The notes below the pieces were generated by a model, which was not told the origin of the DNA, did no database searches, and saw nothing but the letters and a program-made list of their open reading frames with translations. Both the position numbers and the translations under genes were made by a program. A stretch of DNA of 64,000 bases from Nymphaea colorata (lineage: Eukaryota > Streptophyta > Magnoliopsida > Nymphaeales > Nymphaeaceae), in the NCBI RefSeq assembly GCF_008831285.2, contig NC_045138.2, forward strand, positions 21,423,934 to 21,487,933, written 5' to 3'. Shown here piece by piece: positions 35,440 to 47,239 of this stretch; the stretch's first letter is position 1, and each line of letters begins with the position of its first letter.

Positions 35440-37320
35440 TCGCTCTCTCCCACACTGCTCTCCCTCGCCCTCTAGTGGCCGGAGTGGCAGCCTTCAAATG
35501 TCGGGTCCTTGCCAATGGAACCTTGGAGAGGCGTTGGGAAAATTGGCCAGAATCGATCTAAATCGGCCGATTCAAATCCGATCGGCCCTGTTTCTTCGAT
35601 GCAGGGGCTGATTCGAGGGACTTCAAAAAAATCCCGACTCGCCTCAATCGTCACGTGAATCGGCCAATTAGAACTGAATCGATGACTTCGGCCCCTCGCA
35701 ACAAATAAGAATACAACCCGACACCACCTTACTGGTAAAAACCATAAAACTGGTGTTTTCTTTGTACTCACACTGATTTTGCATTTTTTTTGGGAACAAT
35801 TGTAAAATATCTACTTTTTGTTTTGGAAGAATTTTTGAACCTATAAGAAGTGAAAAAATGGCTCCACATAAGAAATTGTTTTATTATTGTTAAATGCAAC
35901 ATGAATTTACTTTTACAAGCTTTAGGGACTGTTGGATGACACCCTCAATGAAGCCAGTTTTGTGAAAACTTGGTTTTATGAAAATCAAATTTTTTATTCA
36001 GTTTTGAAAATTTGGTTTGTTTGTTTGTTTGTTTGGATGACACACCCAAAACCTTGTTTATGAAAATAAGATCTTCCAGACTCAGTAACGCTCATGGAAA
36101 TAAGTTTTAACATTTCCTCTTAGATTCTATTGTAGTGATTTTGATCTGTTGTGCAGGAATATCACCTCCCACATAGGACTAAGCCACTCATCAAAAGGAC
36201 CAGGTGCTCTCTAATTGAATGTTTGCATGGTGCTCTAAACCTAGCTTGCATCTATCATTATATGCATCATGCCCATTTGCACATGCTTAGGGTCGTACAA
36301 GAGCCAAGTCGAGCTCGAGCTCGGTCAGCTCAACTCAACTTGATTCATATCTTGCTCAGCTTAAGCACGAGTCAAGTTGTACAAGGTCAGCTCAACTCGA
36401 TAGACCAAGTCTTAACTCTAACTCAAGCTTGAGCTTGACTCGTTTAAACTCATTTACCAACTCCTCATTTGACTTGATCGGTTTCTTTGTTTAACTTAGC
36501 AACTTCTAGGGATGTCAATATATCTGATTTAGATTGAATCTCCAACCGAGCCCTTTCCTACTTCAGTCAATCTCTCTCCTCCATGTGAACGGACTCCAGT
36601 CTCTCCCCTTTCTTCCCAATAGTCTGAAGATTTTCACCTCCGATCATCCTTTTCCGAACATTGGAGTCCCTTCACATGAAGCCTTCCTTTGTTTCCTACC
36701 TTGCAGTTCTCTATAAGATGTGTGTCCTCACTTAATGCTGCATCCACAAACTACCTCCTGGAGAAAATATTTCGCTCGATTTCCATCTCAAAATCAAATC
36801 GAGAAACAAAAACCAACGGAACCTCTAAACAAATTCTTGTAAACCCTGTGGACGTTTGTGTTGACCCCATCCCACCCAATTCACCTCACAATGCCTCCAC
36901 TACTCCTATGAATGTTTTCGACTCCACGTACATGGTGGCAAATGTGACAGGTGAATCCAGAGAGAAACACAGAGATGAACTTCAACCTTAGAAAATCACC
37001 CGGCAGCCATTTCCTTGCTACCAGGAGACCTTCTGCCCACTCTCCAAATCCCTCTTTTTTCACCATCCACCCCCAAACCCTACACCTTTTTCTGGCTGAG
37101 CAGCACAACTCACGGGTTTCACGAACACACTCTCCCCTAGCGCTTCTCCTCAACGCATTTTTCACCCTTCTGGTTGTTTACAAAATTATTCAGAAAACGT
37201 TTGTAGAACTTAAATCAATTTTTGTAGAGTCTGATCCATGAAACATGCGTTCTGTTGACAGGAAATCAGCAAAACTTCTCTGCGGGGAAAATTACTACGC
37301 TAAGAAGGGAAAAAGGAAAA
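35440..37320. other. Upstream region of TMEM18 and intergenic repeats
   Basis: 35436-35480 is a CT-rich leader (CTCTCTCCC on the coding strand). 35935-36060 repeats the GTTTGGATGACACAC family seen at 3840. 36290-36430 is a TCGAGCTC-rich fragment of the hAT-like family, starting TAGGGTCGTACAAGAGCC. Short open frames at 36534-37241 are not recognised. Confidence 0.55.
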
Positions 37321-37334
37321 TCTCTCTCTCTCTC

Positions 37335-37391
<57 letters not shown>
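37321..37391. repeat. Compound (TC)n(TA)n microsatellite
   Basis: Eight TC units, a GA interruption, then about 27 TA units, lying 175 bp past the stop codon of the fucosyltransferase gene. Confidence 0.95.
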
Positions 37392-37395
<4 letters not shown>

Positions 37396-37566
37396 CCTGA
37401 CCTGAACTCATCTTAGATTCCATTTAACAGGCCCTTTCCTTCACTAAATTGCAAAGACCAAAAAACACAAGAAGCTTGGTCTTGTACAGAGCTTCAACAC
37501 ATCAATGTACAACAATTACAGACTGGTCAATAACAAGATACAACCAAAATGCTGTATTCACAGTTC

Positions 37567-40500
37567 TCAAGCATCCCTCCCACCTTTCCGGCTCACAGCT
37601 TCACATAGCCGACAAGGCAACGTGTCAAGGCTCATAGCACGTGCCTTGTGATAATTGCCCATCACGCCGCACCTTCTCCATGCATGATACTCAGCATATG
37701 CAACTGGATCGTTAGCAAGGTCCTTGACATAAGAAGCCAGTTCCTCGAGGGATGCAAATTTTGTACCATCGATAATAGAATTTGGAGGAACAAAGTCCCA
37801 TACGTTTGGTGCTCCAAAATAAATTGGAACTGATCCCGCATCCAATGCATAAAAGAGCTTCTCGGTGACATAGCTCTCTGTCATGGTATTCTCAATAGCG
37901 AGCACAAACTTATAGTGTGACATGGCACAGTGAAGATGATCCCACCACTTTGGTACTGCGCTTTCACGATTCGCACACTCTGGATAATAGGTCAGTGCCA
38001 TGTTTGTGCCACCAACATTATTCAAGCATTTGCCAAATGAATGATGCGGCAGCATCGAGAGGAGCTTCTTAGCCAGACGATTTCTTTGCCAAACACATCT
38101 CGAAGATGACCAGTAAACAAGTGTATCCTACAAAATGAATGAAAAAAATTCAAATGGAAGACAAGTTTATATGATCAAGCCAACAAAAATACACAGTTCC
38201 TAGATCCAATAATGCTTAACCATGCTAATGAATAGCTTCTTCGAACAGAAAGACAACCCACATGCCTTTGCTCCTTCAATTAACAGAGGCACTAGGCATA
38301 GTAGTACTATTTCAATTCAAACAGACACTATCCACTGAAAACACATACGGACATTTTAATTCCTATGGAAGAAATTGTATTCACTCCAACAACTTTAGTG
38401 ACAGATAAAGAGAAAAAGTCGATATGTCCTGATTCAAAATAAAATTCACGTAGATGTGAAACCATACAGCTACCATATACTGACTATCATAGACATCTAT
38501 ATGTGCATAATGTAAATGTGCATCACTTTGCCCATCGCTCACCAAATTGCATTTCCTGATTCAAAATATGGTTGTGATTTCTGGCCACCGCTAATGAAGT
38601 CATTGTAGCACATTTATAAAATCAAATCCCAGAAAACTTCAATATTTCAAAAATACAACCATAACCTCATAGTATCTTAACTACTTTTGAAGGTAATTCC
38701 GGTGTTTTTGGAAAAAATGAACATGATGAACTTACATTTGGAGGGCAAAATGTAAGTGAACTGGTTAACCATATAAAAGTGCACATCGAGACAGGAATAT
38801 GATCAGTTTTAAGCTGTGTGCAGAATTAGCAGGCTTGAGCTGTACATTTCAATCTTCAAAAATTTTTACTCAATCTTATTTCTTTCATTTAACTTTAATG
38901 ACAACATTTCAGTTTCACAATGTTTTTGAGCTTTATACACTTACATTTTGCTTCTTAGATGATATTTGATAACTCCGACCATTATGAAACAGTGCCCCTG
39001 CGTAAGTTGACTGAACATCATCTTTGGCATGATAAGTAATAAAAATATCCTCATATCCTGAAGATCGTCGACCAGGCTCAAGATCCATGTATACGCGAAG
39101 CGGATCTCCCTTGGTTCTCTGGCAAATAACAGATTATCTTGATAAGCATTTGAAATGATGACCAGAAGAATTTGAATACATAAAGCACCAAGTCAGTCAA
39201 CTATAAGAGTTTGAAGATTATATCCAACCCTACAAAGGCAAATATCCAGAAACACTTGCCATGATCAAGCGGACCATGCAATTGGTACAAGAGAAACATC
39301 TTACCTTTTTGGCAACAGTAAAAACAGGAATAAATAATTTACAGTTGTCTTCCAGTCAAAAACGGTCTTTCTAAAAAACACCAAAATTGAAAACAGAGGT
39401 GGAGAAAAGGACAGAGAAATTTACCAAAACTGAAAATATATGAAAAGTGGCTTTCAAAAAGAACATCCATAATAAATACATCTATATATGTATAAGAGAG
39501 TTCTATGCTATTGTGTGCTGGATGGCTAAAAATTAAAAATCTGTCATTAAAAATAACCATTAGTGACAGTTTATGATACAATGATGGTTCATGGTATTTT
39601 TAGCAACAACTCATGGTGCTTTTAGTAAACAGATTTTTAATTTTTAGCCATCTGACAACATCTGTGTGTCGAATGGCTAAAAGTTAAAGAACCGTCACTA
39701 AAAAATAGCCATCAAATAACCATTAGCGACAACTAATGACGCAATGATGGTTTCTGTTATTTTAGCAATGATTCATGGTGCTTTTCGCAAACAGATTGTT
39801 AACTAGATTGTTAACTTTTAGCTATCTGGCAAAATCTAGCACACGGCAGCAAAGAATTCTCCTATATATATATCTATATATATATATGCTCACCATTAAC
39901 ATGATTATGACCATAAAGTGCTTTATGATACACAACATTCACAGAAATTGAAATCATGTTTTATTCAAACAAATGGTTACACACACATCTCTTTGATTGG
40001 AATTGCACATACATGACATCGAGTTTAAGCAACCACTTCTTGGTTCATTCAGTATATGAATTTCAATGTCATCCTATTAGCAGCCACCAGCTAACTTGGA
40101 ACCCTTACAAAGCACCCCAATACCACACACACACACTCAGCCCTAATCCTAGATTAGGATTCTTCCCTCCTAGAGGTAAGGACTTAAATAGACGGATGAT
40201 CCCTCCCTCAGTGCCTTTGACCTATTTACAGTTTTATTGGGTCTGCCCCAACTAGGAACCAATCTGAATCCATAACCAGTTACTAACAATACTCCGCCCT
40301 TTGCAAAACACCTTGCCCTCAAGTTGTGAGCATGAAAATGATTGTCGCAGAAAAGATTCCTCCCCTTGCTTTCAGCCTGTCAAGGTGGACAGCCAAGTGT
40401 AAATTCTGTCTCAACAACGGCCTTCATAATGTAGGTGCACACTTGAAAATTAGCTGCTCCCTCTCAGAAGTTTCTTCAAATGTAGTGGAGACCGCTCCCC

Positions 40501-42494
40501 GATAAATGCAAGCCAACTGCTTGGCCATTGGAATTTCTATATCCCAGCTTCCTTATTCCTTCATATTTGAATAGCTGTGGTGGATGCCTGCACTTCAGTT
40601 TGAAGCGAAACAAGAGCGGGGAGTACTCTGATGTGGGTGGTCTAGGTGCTTCTGTTATATCCAGTCCGATGGAATGATTTGAGCAAGTCTTGCACCCTCA
40701 TTCTTAACAACGGAGAGCTGCCATTATCCGACCTTGTAACTGCTACCATAACCTCTTTCAAGTTAAAATTTCCAGTGTTCAACTCTAGATAGCACAGTAG
40801 CACTCATGTATGCTTTTGAAATCCATGTCATCCAAGATGTTAGCCAACTGTTGTTGACCGAGCACACTCGTTCTGAGAAGTTGATTCTGCTTTTTGTTTA
40901 AAATTTAATCCTTCTTCAGTTGATGGGTAAACATTATCCCATTACATGGGTTGTGTATAATAGTGATCCCGACTCCTTGAACACGGATGAAGTTTTCCAT
41001 TACAATCTTCTCACTGGTCACATCTTGTGCTATAAGACTAACACCAACAACATCTTCCTTTAGATCCTTGAGCAAACATGCATTCACCACTAAGACGACA
41101 GGCCCATTTCCCTCCATCCCATATGTTTTGAACGTAATTTCAACATTTTTCTCTTCTTTACCTGCGAGTGCCAGCAGAAGTGTTCTTTTCCCAACTTCAA
41201 TTGAATCCCCCTCAACAGGGTCAATCAAGGGCAACCCAATGACTTCCTCCCCAGCCAAATCCTGTCAATTCGGCAGCCTTCATGTTCCTTCTGTTGAGCC
41301 TTCCAAAAGAATCAACAGCCAAAATGGATACAACCACTGTTTTTATGAGATGAACCATTTCATTGGCAACTATCTGTAGTTCATCTCTTCCTCGAACCAT
41401 GGTGACATCTACCTGGACGACAAGGGCCTTGGGGCCGCTAGACTGAGTGCCATCTTGCAATGATCCCTTCAGTGTAAGCTGCAAGGAGTGAATGGCGTCG
41501 AGCTCAATATCTTCGCAGGGAAGGCTCCTTCGCTCAACTCCCTTAAGAAAAGCCTTATGGATGACATCTGTCCCATAATGGGATCTTCGTGATATTTCCA
41601 TTTCTTTCTGAATGTCTTCAGTTCCATCCTGCTGCCATGGGGGCTTCCAAGGATGCCTCACTCACCCTGCGTGCCTACAAAAAACAGAGGCCAAGGCAAT
41701 GCAGTGCTCTGTTGGTGTTTGCTCCTCCTTGCAATTGGTGAATTCCACTAGTTCTCCCTTCCAGCATGAGGGCTCAAACAAAACCTTAGGAGAGTATTCC
41801 ATGCCTCGGTTTTTTTATGATGGTGTCAATATTGGGTGGTTGAACCAACTCCCAAAGCCTTAGGTGCCTCAAACAGAGATCGGAATGGCGACATCTCTGA
41901 TTCCTCCACCACATCTTCCACATGGTTTGCCGTTGACTCCCTCTCCCTTTTCGAGAAATCTAGTTTAATCGAGAGTGAGTTCACAACTTCACATTCATTT
42001 TTGCAATCTGGTCACGACGCTGCAGAGCGACTGCTGCACTCAGGTGCGGGTGCAAGTGCGGCTCGGATTCGCACCCAAAACAAGACAACAAGAGTCGGGT
42101 GCGGCTGACCGCACCTGATCATTTTCGACCATTTTAGACACGCACCTGACTCGCGTTTGACTCAAGTCGGGTGCGGCCAACCACATCAAACCTATTTTCG
42201 TTTTTTTTTTTTTTTATTTTAAAAAATTTTAACGTTAAAAAGAGGGTTTACTATTTTTTCATTTATGTGTTCTGTCCTGGTTTTGTTGTTCTTTGTTTAC
42301 TTGTTTAAAGTTTGTACTTTGTAAGCATGTTAATGCTTAATATGTTGCATTCATATACACAATACATTATAACTTATAAATATGTAATATATAATATTCA
42401 TATATAATGTATCCATAAAGTGTGTAATGTAGAGTGTCTAGATTATAGTGTATACTCTAAATTTCTTAATTCTTATATGTGTGTAATATGTATG

Positions 42495-42532
<38 letters not shown>

Positions 42533-45500
42533 TATTATAATAAATTAATAATAACAAATAAATATTCTCGCCGCACCATCGCACCTAAATCCTTGGAGAT
42601 GTGCTGCTCCGGCACCCGCACCCCTTCTTCATGTTGGGTTTGAAGCAACAAGTCGTCTTCAATAAATATTGTCGCCCCCTTGAGGCCCCACTTCCGGAAG
42701 AACTCATCATACCCATTTCCATCACCCCTATTGTTCTATGTTGGCATCAGATATAACTCGACCGTTGTCTCTACATTCTTTTTGTTCCCATGAATGACTG
42801 CATCACTTCTGAACTAGCTTTTCGATCCAATCCCTGAAGCCTCTTCTTCTTCACCCATATTGTCTGGAAGTGCTAGGGTTTTTCTCTGTTCTGCCTTGGC
42901 TACAGACTGGATTTGGGAACAGTGGCAACCGACACATGTTCTGGGCCCAGTGTATTCCCATGGAGAACTCTTGAAGCATAGGTTCCTTGTTCATCCTTGG
43001 TTGCATCTTGCTTAGAGGTGTCGTAGACTTGGCAAAGCAACTGCGACAACAACTCCTGCTTTTCGGCAGCCATTCCAAGGTCGACGTGTCCCTGGTTTGC
43101 CTACACTATCAGGTTTGAACTGTGAGCAATGTCTTCCTCTATTCCTTCTCCCTTTTGGGCATGTTCTTCCCCCCAATTGTGCTCTCGTTCTTGTAAATGC
43201 CTCAGAGTTCGATCGATCATTTGCTCTCTGGTCTTCGGCGTGGGCTTGAGCTTTGAAGGTGCCCACGTAGGTCCTGGAAATTGGAGTCGGCTCCCTTCTG
43301 CTTATGGTTTCATGCCTAACCACCAGTAGCCATTATCCAATCTCTCAATTTCTTCTTCCATCTCCACCATATAGGGCTGTTCCTTGGGCCTCGCAAGGTT
43401 GTAGATGTAGTCATCATATTCTTCGAGCAGTTTTGAGCCCCAAGAGTCAGGGCTGGGGACGCCACATACCTGGGACCCAAGCTTTACAAGAGTGTAGTCC
43501 CTTGATATCTCATCTTGTGGTTAAAGAGGCCCATGGATGATCATCTATGGTGACAACTTGCTGAATTCCAGCTCTGATCCCATTGTTAGCAGCCACCTGC
43601 TAACTTGGAACCCTTACAAAGCAACCCCAATCCCACATGCACACACTCAGCCCTAATCCCAAATTAGGGTTCTACATTCCCAAAGATAGGACTTCAATTA
43701 ACGGATGATCAATCCTTCAGCGCCTTCGACCTATTTATAGCCTTCCTGGGTCTGCCCCAACTAGGAACCAATCTGAATCCATAACCAGTTAACACATCCT
43801 CATCTCTCATTATAGCTCTCAAGAAAAATTACATTGCTATGGGTCCTAAAAATTCCAATTTTGACTGGTTTGCCCAGCATGGAGCAGCTGCCGATGCTCA
43901 GAGCAGGTCTGCCTAGTTTGAATCAGGTCAAAATCGAGTTTCATCATGCAATTCAAACAACAAGGTCTGGCTACTACACTTATGTTCACAATAATCCAAA
44001 ATTTGACGATATTTGTGGCTACCTAGTGCTACAGGCCTAGAGTATCCAACCCCACTGTTACCGAAAACAAATGATCCCTCCAAGTCAGATCAGTTAGGTT
44101 GTCATGCGTCAGTTCGTTAATCTATGCCAAGTGGTCAAGAAGAAAGAAATAAGAAGAAAAATGGGAGCCATTGAGAACCCCAGGAAAAGGTTGTTGCAGT
44201 TCATGTAAAGGAGAAATGAAAAGCCCCAATTAAATGAATTTGATACATCACAAAATGTGTGGGAAGCATGAACATTCTTAATAGTGATTACTGGTCAGAA
44301 ACTCAAAACACAGCTTTTGACTCAAACAAGGTGATGAGGATCTGCTAGTCATCGAGCACACTGAACAGATAAAATCCTAGTAAAACAAAAACATTCACAT
44401 GGAAGTGAAATACAGGTTGAGAACAAATAAGCCAAACACAAATAATAAACATAACACACCATTTATGTGGTTCGGCATTGCCTTACACCTTACAAGAGGA
44501 GGAGAATTAAATGTATATTACCAAAAAAGGAGAACCAAGTACCATAACAACTTATTGCAACAATAAAACCCGCATTAGCATGATGATCAATAAAGCCTTA
44601 CAGAAAAAGAGGAGAACACCGACCAACTGATAGTTCAGAAGGAATCTTCTGTTTCCGAGGCCATTTCTCAATCATCTTCCTACCTCAAGGATGAGCATCC
44701 ATTACTGGAAGTAAGTTGGATGATATGAAGCACTGGGACAGATGTATGGAGGCTATCCAGACTCAACTGGTAAAATTTGAGTGTCGATATGGAAAGTTGA
44801 ACCACCTGATCAACTTGCTTCATTGTAAAATATAAACCTTGTAAGACATGTTCTGCAGTCACATTTTTACGGCCTCCAAGTCTGCCTAACCTCCATCCTG
44901 GCAAACCCCGAACCCGACTCTTAAACAAGGGATAAATGAATAGCTAAAGAAGCACAAACAGAGAGAAGAATCTCTCTCTCTCTCACTTCCCCTCCCCTTC
45001 CCCCCACCCCCCCCACCTCCTACAATATTAGATAAAAAAAACTCTAGGAGAGATCAGCAAAATTATTTGTTCCTTACTCAAGAAAGTTTCCATCTAAGGG
45101 ATCTATCCATTTAAGAGTCCAGGGATGAATTCTCTTTATCTCCCATCTCCCCTTTAAGGGATTTTATTTACTGTTTCACATCTCACTGTCATGGTTCATG
45201 AGAACAGGAACACCTCCTATAGAAGCATTACCTCTTTCATATGGGAAAAAGCCCATTATGACCTTGGATCGGAGTGGGCAAAGGAATCACCTAGATTGTC
45301 CTGACCCTCTCAACAGAAAGGCTGAGACTTCTGTTCAAGCTTCACATATTTTACCTAAAATCACGCACACACAATGCTAAGCCATCTCTAGGTAAGAATA
45401 CACGTTATGCACATATACTGATTAGATGTAAATCATATGATACACCAAGTTCCACTAGCTATTGGCTGCAGTAATTGAACTGCAAAACACTTGAACATGA

Positions 45501-46842
45501 ATATTCTTCAGAAGAGGTCAGGGGCACTTAGGTTTGCACTGACATGAGAAAAACTAGGTGTGGATATCACCATCTTTTTACACCAAACACAAGCATTTAT
45601 GTGCCGAGCGTCTTTGTGAAAAGACTATCCAAGGAATACAGCCAGTGGAATGTAAGAACACTTCGCTTGTAGAGGGCATGGCCCAATCGATTTCCAATAC
45701 TCATGAAACCACCTAAGTTTTCCATGTCCATCTCCGATAGAATTGGTTCTTACAAGCAAAACATCTGTGCCTGACAACAAGGAATACCACAGTAACATTA
45801 ACTACTGGATCAACGGACAAGTTCATCAAGAAGACTCTTGGGAGCTATGAAGCAGTCCTTTAGTGGCCTTCTCCTCCTCACGTCTACGCTGAAGCAAGTG
45901 GGGAATAGACTACAGGATCTTCGATTGTGCGATTCAGAGCTTTTACTAAAAAATCGGCTAAGGACACATCCATTGTGGAGGTAGCTTAAGTTTGAGGGTT
46001 CTCTTCCCGAAGAAAAAGGTTTACCAATCTCATCACTATCAAAATTAGCAAGACCTAATTCTAGTCCCATGTGGAGGAAAGTCGAAGAATGTAGACAAGT
46101 ACCATTATACCGGCATCATGCATCCAAATTCAAAGAGGTAAATCCTAAATACCAAACTCATGTACTAAAAAAAAAAAAAGTAAAAATCCTCGTGCAATAG
46201 TTTCATCTCTGGTTCATGCGACACCATAAAAGCCACCGCATTTGCAGAGACCTCCACCAATTCTCTCCACATGGCAAAGGAGAAAAAGAAGAGGCAGAAA
46301 GCAATTACCTCTTTCGGGGGCGTGGATGTCTCGAAAAGCACGGCGTCGGGCTTATCAACAAGGGCGGGGGATTTGGTCCAGAGGCAGCTCAGCCCGCACC
46401 GGCAAGAATAAAGGCCATCGAGATTGTCAGGAATCCACGTCCACCTCTTGAGCAGAAGGTTCACATGCCTCATCTTCAACCCACTACAGTCCCCCCCGCC
46501 ATCCGGGTCCTGAAGAGAAGACGACGGCGAAGATGCGGAGGAGTTCCCCCTACCGCCGGTCACCACCGACAACGAATCCATGTGTTTCTCCCTGAACCGG
46601 TCGCACGCAACCACGGAGTCCCATGCCCTGAAGGCGTCCACCATGTCGACGAACGGCTTCTGGCTGTACAAGCCATTCGAGTACGACCTACCAGACTCGG
46701 AGAAGCGGATGACAGAGGAGATCGACGGGGAAGGGAAAGGCAAGATCAAAAAGAGGGAAATGAACACAAGAGCGGCCGCCAACACCGCCACCGCGTAGTT
46801 AAGGAACCTCACTGAATGCTTCCACATAAACGGCATCGCCAT
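37567..46842 (-). CDS. FUT13: Alpha-1,4-fucosyltransferase (GT10), FUT13/FucTC-like
   Basis: Three exons: 46309-46842, 38945-39118 and 37567-38127, all phase 0, giving 422 residues (Arabidopsis FUT13 is ~400). It is a type II Golgi protein: short cytosolic MAMPFMWKHSVRF, membrane anchor NYAVAVLAAALVFISLFLIL, stem, then the catalytic domain with KRWTWIPDNLDGLYSCRCG, GDPLRVYMDLEPG, FITYHAKDDVQSTYAG, HHSFGKCLNNVGG and the GT10 signature ESYVTEKLFYALDAGSVPIYFG (residues ~320-341). It adds fucose in alpha-1,4 linkage to make Lewis-a on complex N-glycans. I start at 46842 because its CACCATGGC context is ideal; an in-frame ATG at 46908 would add 22 residues ahead of the anchor. Intron 1 is 7190 nt and holds several transposons. 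Confidence 0.94.
39518..39656. mobile_element. MITE-like inverted repeat (copy 1) in FUT13 intron 1
   Basis: CTGGATGGCTAAAAATTAAAAATCTG at the left is inverted as CAGATTTTTAATTTTTAGCCATCTGAC at the right (about 24 matching bases). The interior includes ATGATACAATGATGGTTCATGGTATTTTTAGCAAC. Confidence 0.7.
39669..39830. mobile_element. MITE-like inverted repeat (copy 2), directly adjacent to copy 1
   Basis: GAATGGCTAAAAGTTAAAGAACCG is inverted as AGATTGTTAACTTTTAGCTATCTGG. The interior matches copy 1 (ATGACGCAATGATGGTTTCTGTTATTTTAGCAATG). One arm has a short internal duplication (ACTAGATTGTTA). Confidence 0.6.
40935..41560 (-). pseudogene. Phytochrome fragment (end of PHY domain to first PAS), captured in the LTR element
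   Basis: The minus-strand frame 41221-41661 contains KAFLKGVERRSLPCEDIELD, AIHSLQLTLKGSLQD and VANEMVHLIKTVVVSILAVD, then AAELTG; the frame 40905-41258 continues EEVIGLPLIDPVEGDSIEV, ALAGKEEKNVEITFKTYG and VVLVVNACLLKDLKEDVVGV. Together these are colinear with the plant phytochrome segment from the end of the PHY domain through PAS1. A frameshift near 41255 separates the two halves, and the match stops after NFIRVQG, so it cannot encode a working domain. The wording of the PAS (PLID..E.DSIEV) looks nearest to PHYC or PHYA, which I cannot decide. No chromophore domain is present. Confidence 0.82.
42040..42630. mobile_element. Possible nested element with GGTGCGGGTGC inverted ends
   Basis: CAGGTGCGGGTGCAAGTGCGGC at the left and the inverted GGCACCCGCACCCC at the right bound a stretch with (TA)n(CA)n (42495-42533) and no coding. 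It lies inside the phytochrome-carrying LTR element, so it would be a later insertion. Target duplication not resolved. Confidence 0.4.
43800..46300. other. Rest of FUT13 intron 1; LTR-like fragment, no gene
   Basis: 44455-44560 has a TTATGTGGTTCGGCATTGCC string typical of plant copia LTRs, without a partner. A C-rich run lies at 44990-45020. Open frames at 44680-44928 and 45810-46070 (minus) have no recognised family and no conserved look. Confidence 0.45.
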
Positions 46843-46976
46843 GGTGAGCGTGCCCCCACAACCACCACCTACTCTGGATCTCCAAGGGACAGTTCTCCGC
46901 TCATTCATTAATCAATCTATGCATCTTATAATCATGTCCATCGCCCTTCCCACTACCATTCTGCAGCAAAAGCAAA

Positions 46977-46981
<5 letters not shown>

Positions 46982-47008
<27 letters not shown>
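46982..47008. repeat. (GA)n microsatellite in the FUT13 5' leader
   Basis: About 13 GA units lie 140-166 nt upstream of the chosen ATG; CU repeats on the transcript strand, as in the TMN1-like and NAC leaders. Confidence 0.85.
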
Positions 47009-47239
47009 GAGTTGTGGTTAATGATTCTGCCAGATGGTTTTAGTTCTTGTCGGATCGAGCGGTTTCTACCGTGTGTCCTTCCGTTTCAAGGTTCGCTCTC
47101 AGGGCTTTGGTGTTCTCCGCCGACACGGTCCGGCCAACCAGGATGGCTGCTGGCCGCCGTCTGGCCACAGAGGGAGAGCAATCTGTCGTTGGCTCGAAAA
47201 AAGGCCAGGAAAGAAAAGAAGTAACGCGGTGAAGTCAAG

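Larger units (their letters stand above)
40075..43794 (-). mobile_element. LTR retrotransposon (3.7 kb) carrying a phytochrome fragment, in FUT13 intron 1
   Basis: Short LTRs at 40075-40288 and 43584-43794 (about 88% alike by eye) are flanked by the identical 5-bp duplications CATCC (40070-40074 and 43795-43799). Read on the minus strand the 5' LTR starts TGTTAACTGG and ends GCTGCTAACA. Right after it stands ATGGGATCAGAGC, one mismatch from the initiator tRNA-Met primer site. A purine tract AAAGGGCGGAG precedes the 3' LTR. No protease, integrase or reverse transcriptase is recognisable in the 3.3-kb interior; instead it holds a broken phytochrome segment and an unidentified frame near the 5' LTR. 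The element is therefore non-autonomous, with a captured host sequence. Confidence 0.8.

Noticed and set aside
46216-46815. 199-residue open frame on the plus strand
   Set aside because: It is the antisense shadow of GC-rich FUT13 exon 1; the minus-strand frame has the conserved fucosyltransferase motifs.
46843-46908. Upstream in-frame ATG of FUT13 (22 extra residues)
   Set aside because: The extension is not typical of the family and the downstream ATG has an ideal CACCATGGC context next to the membrane anchor; kept only as an alternative.
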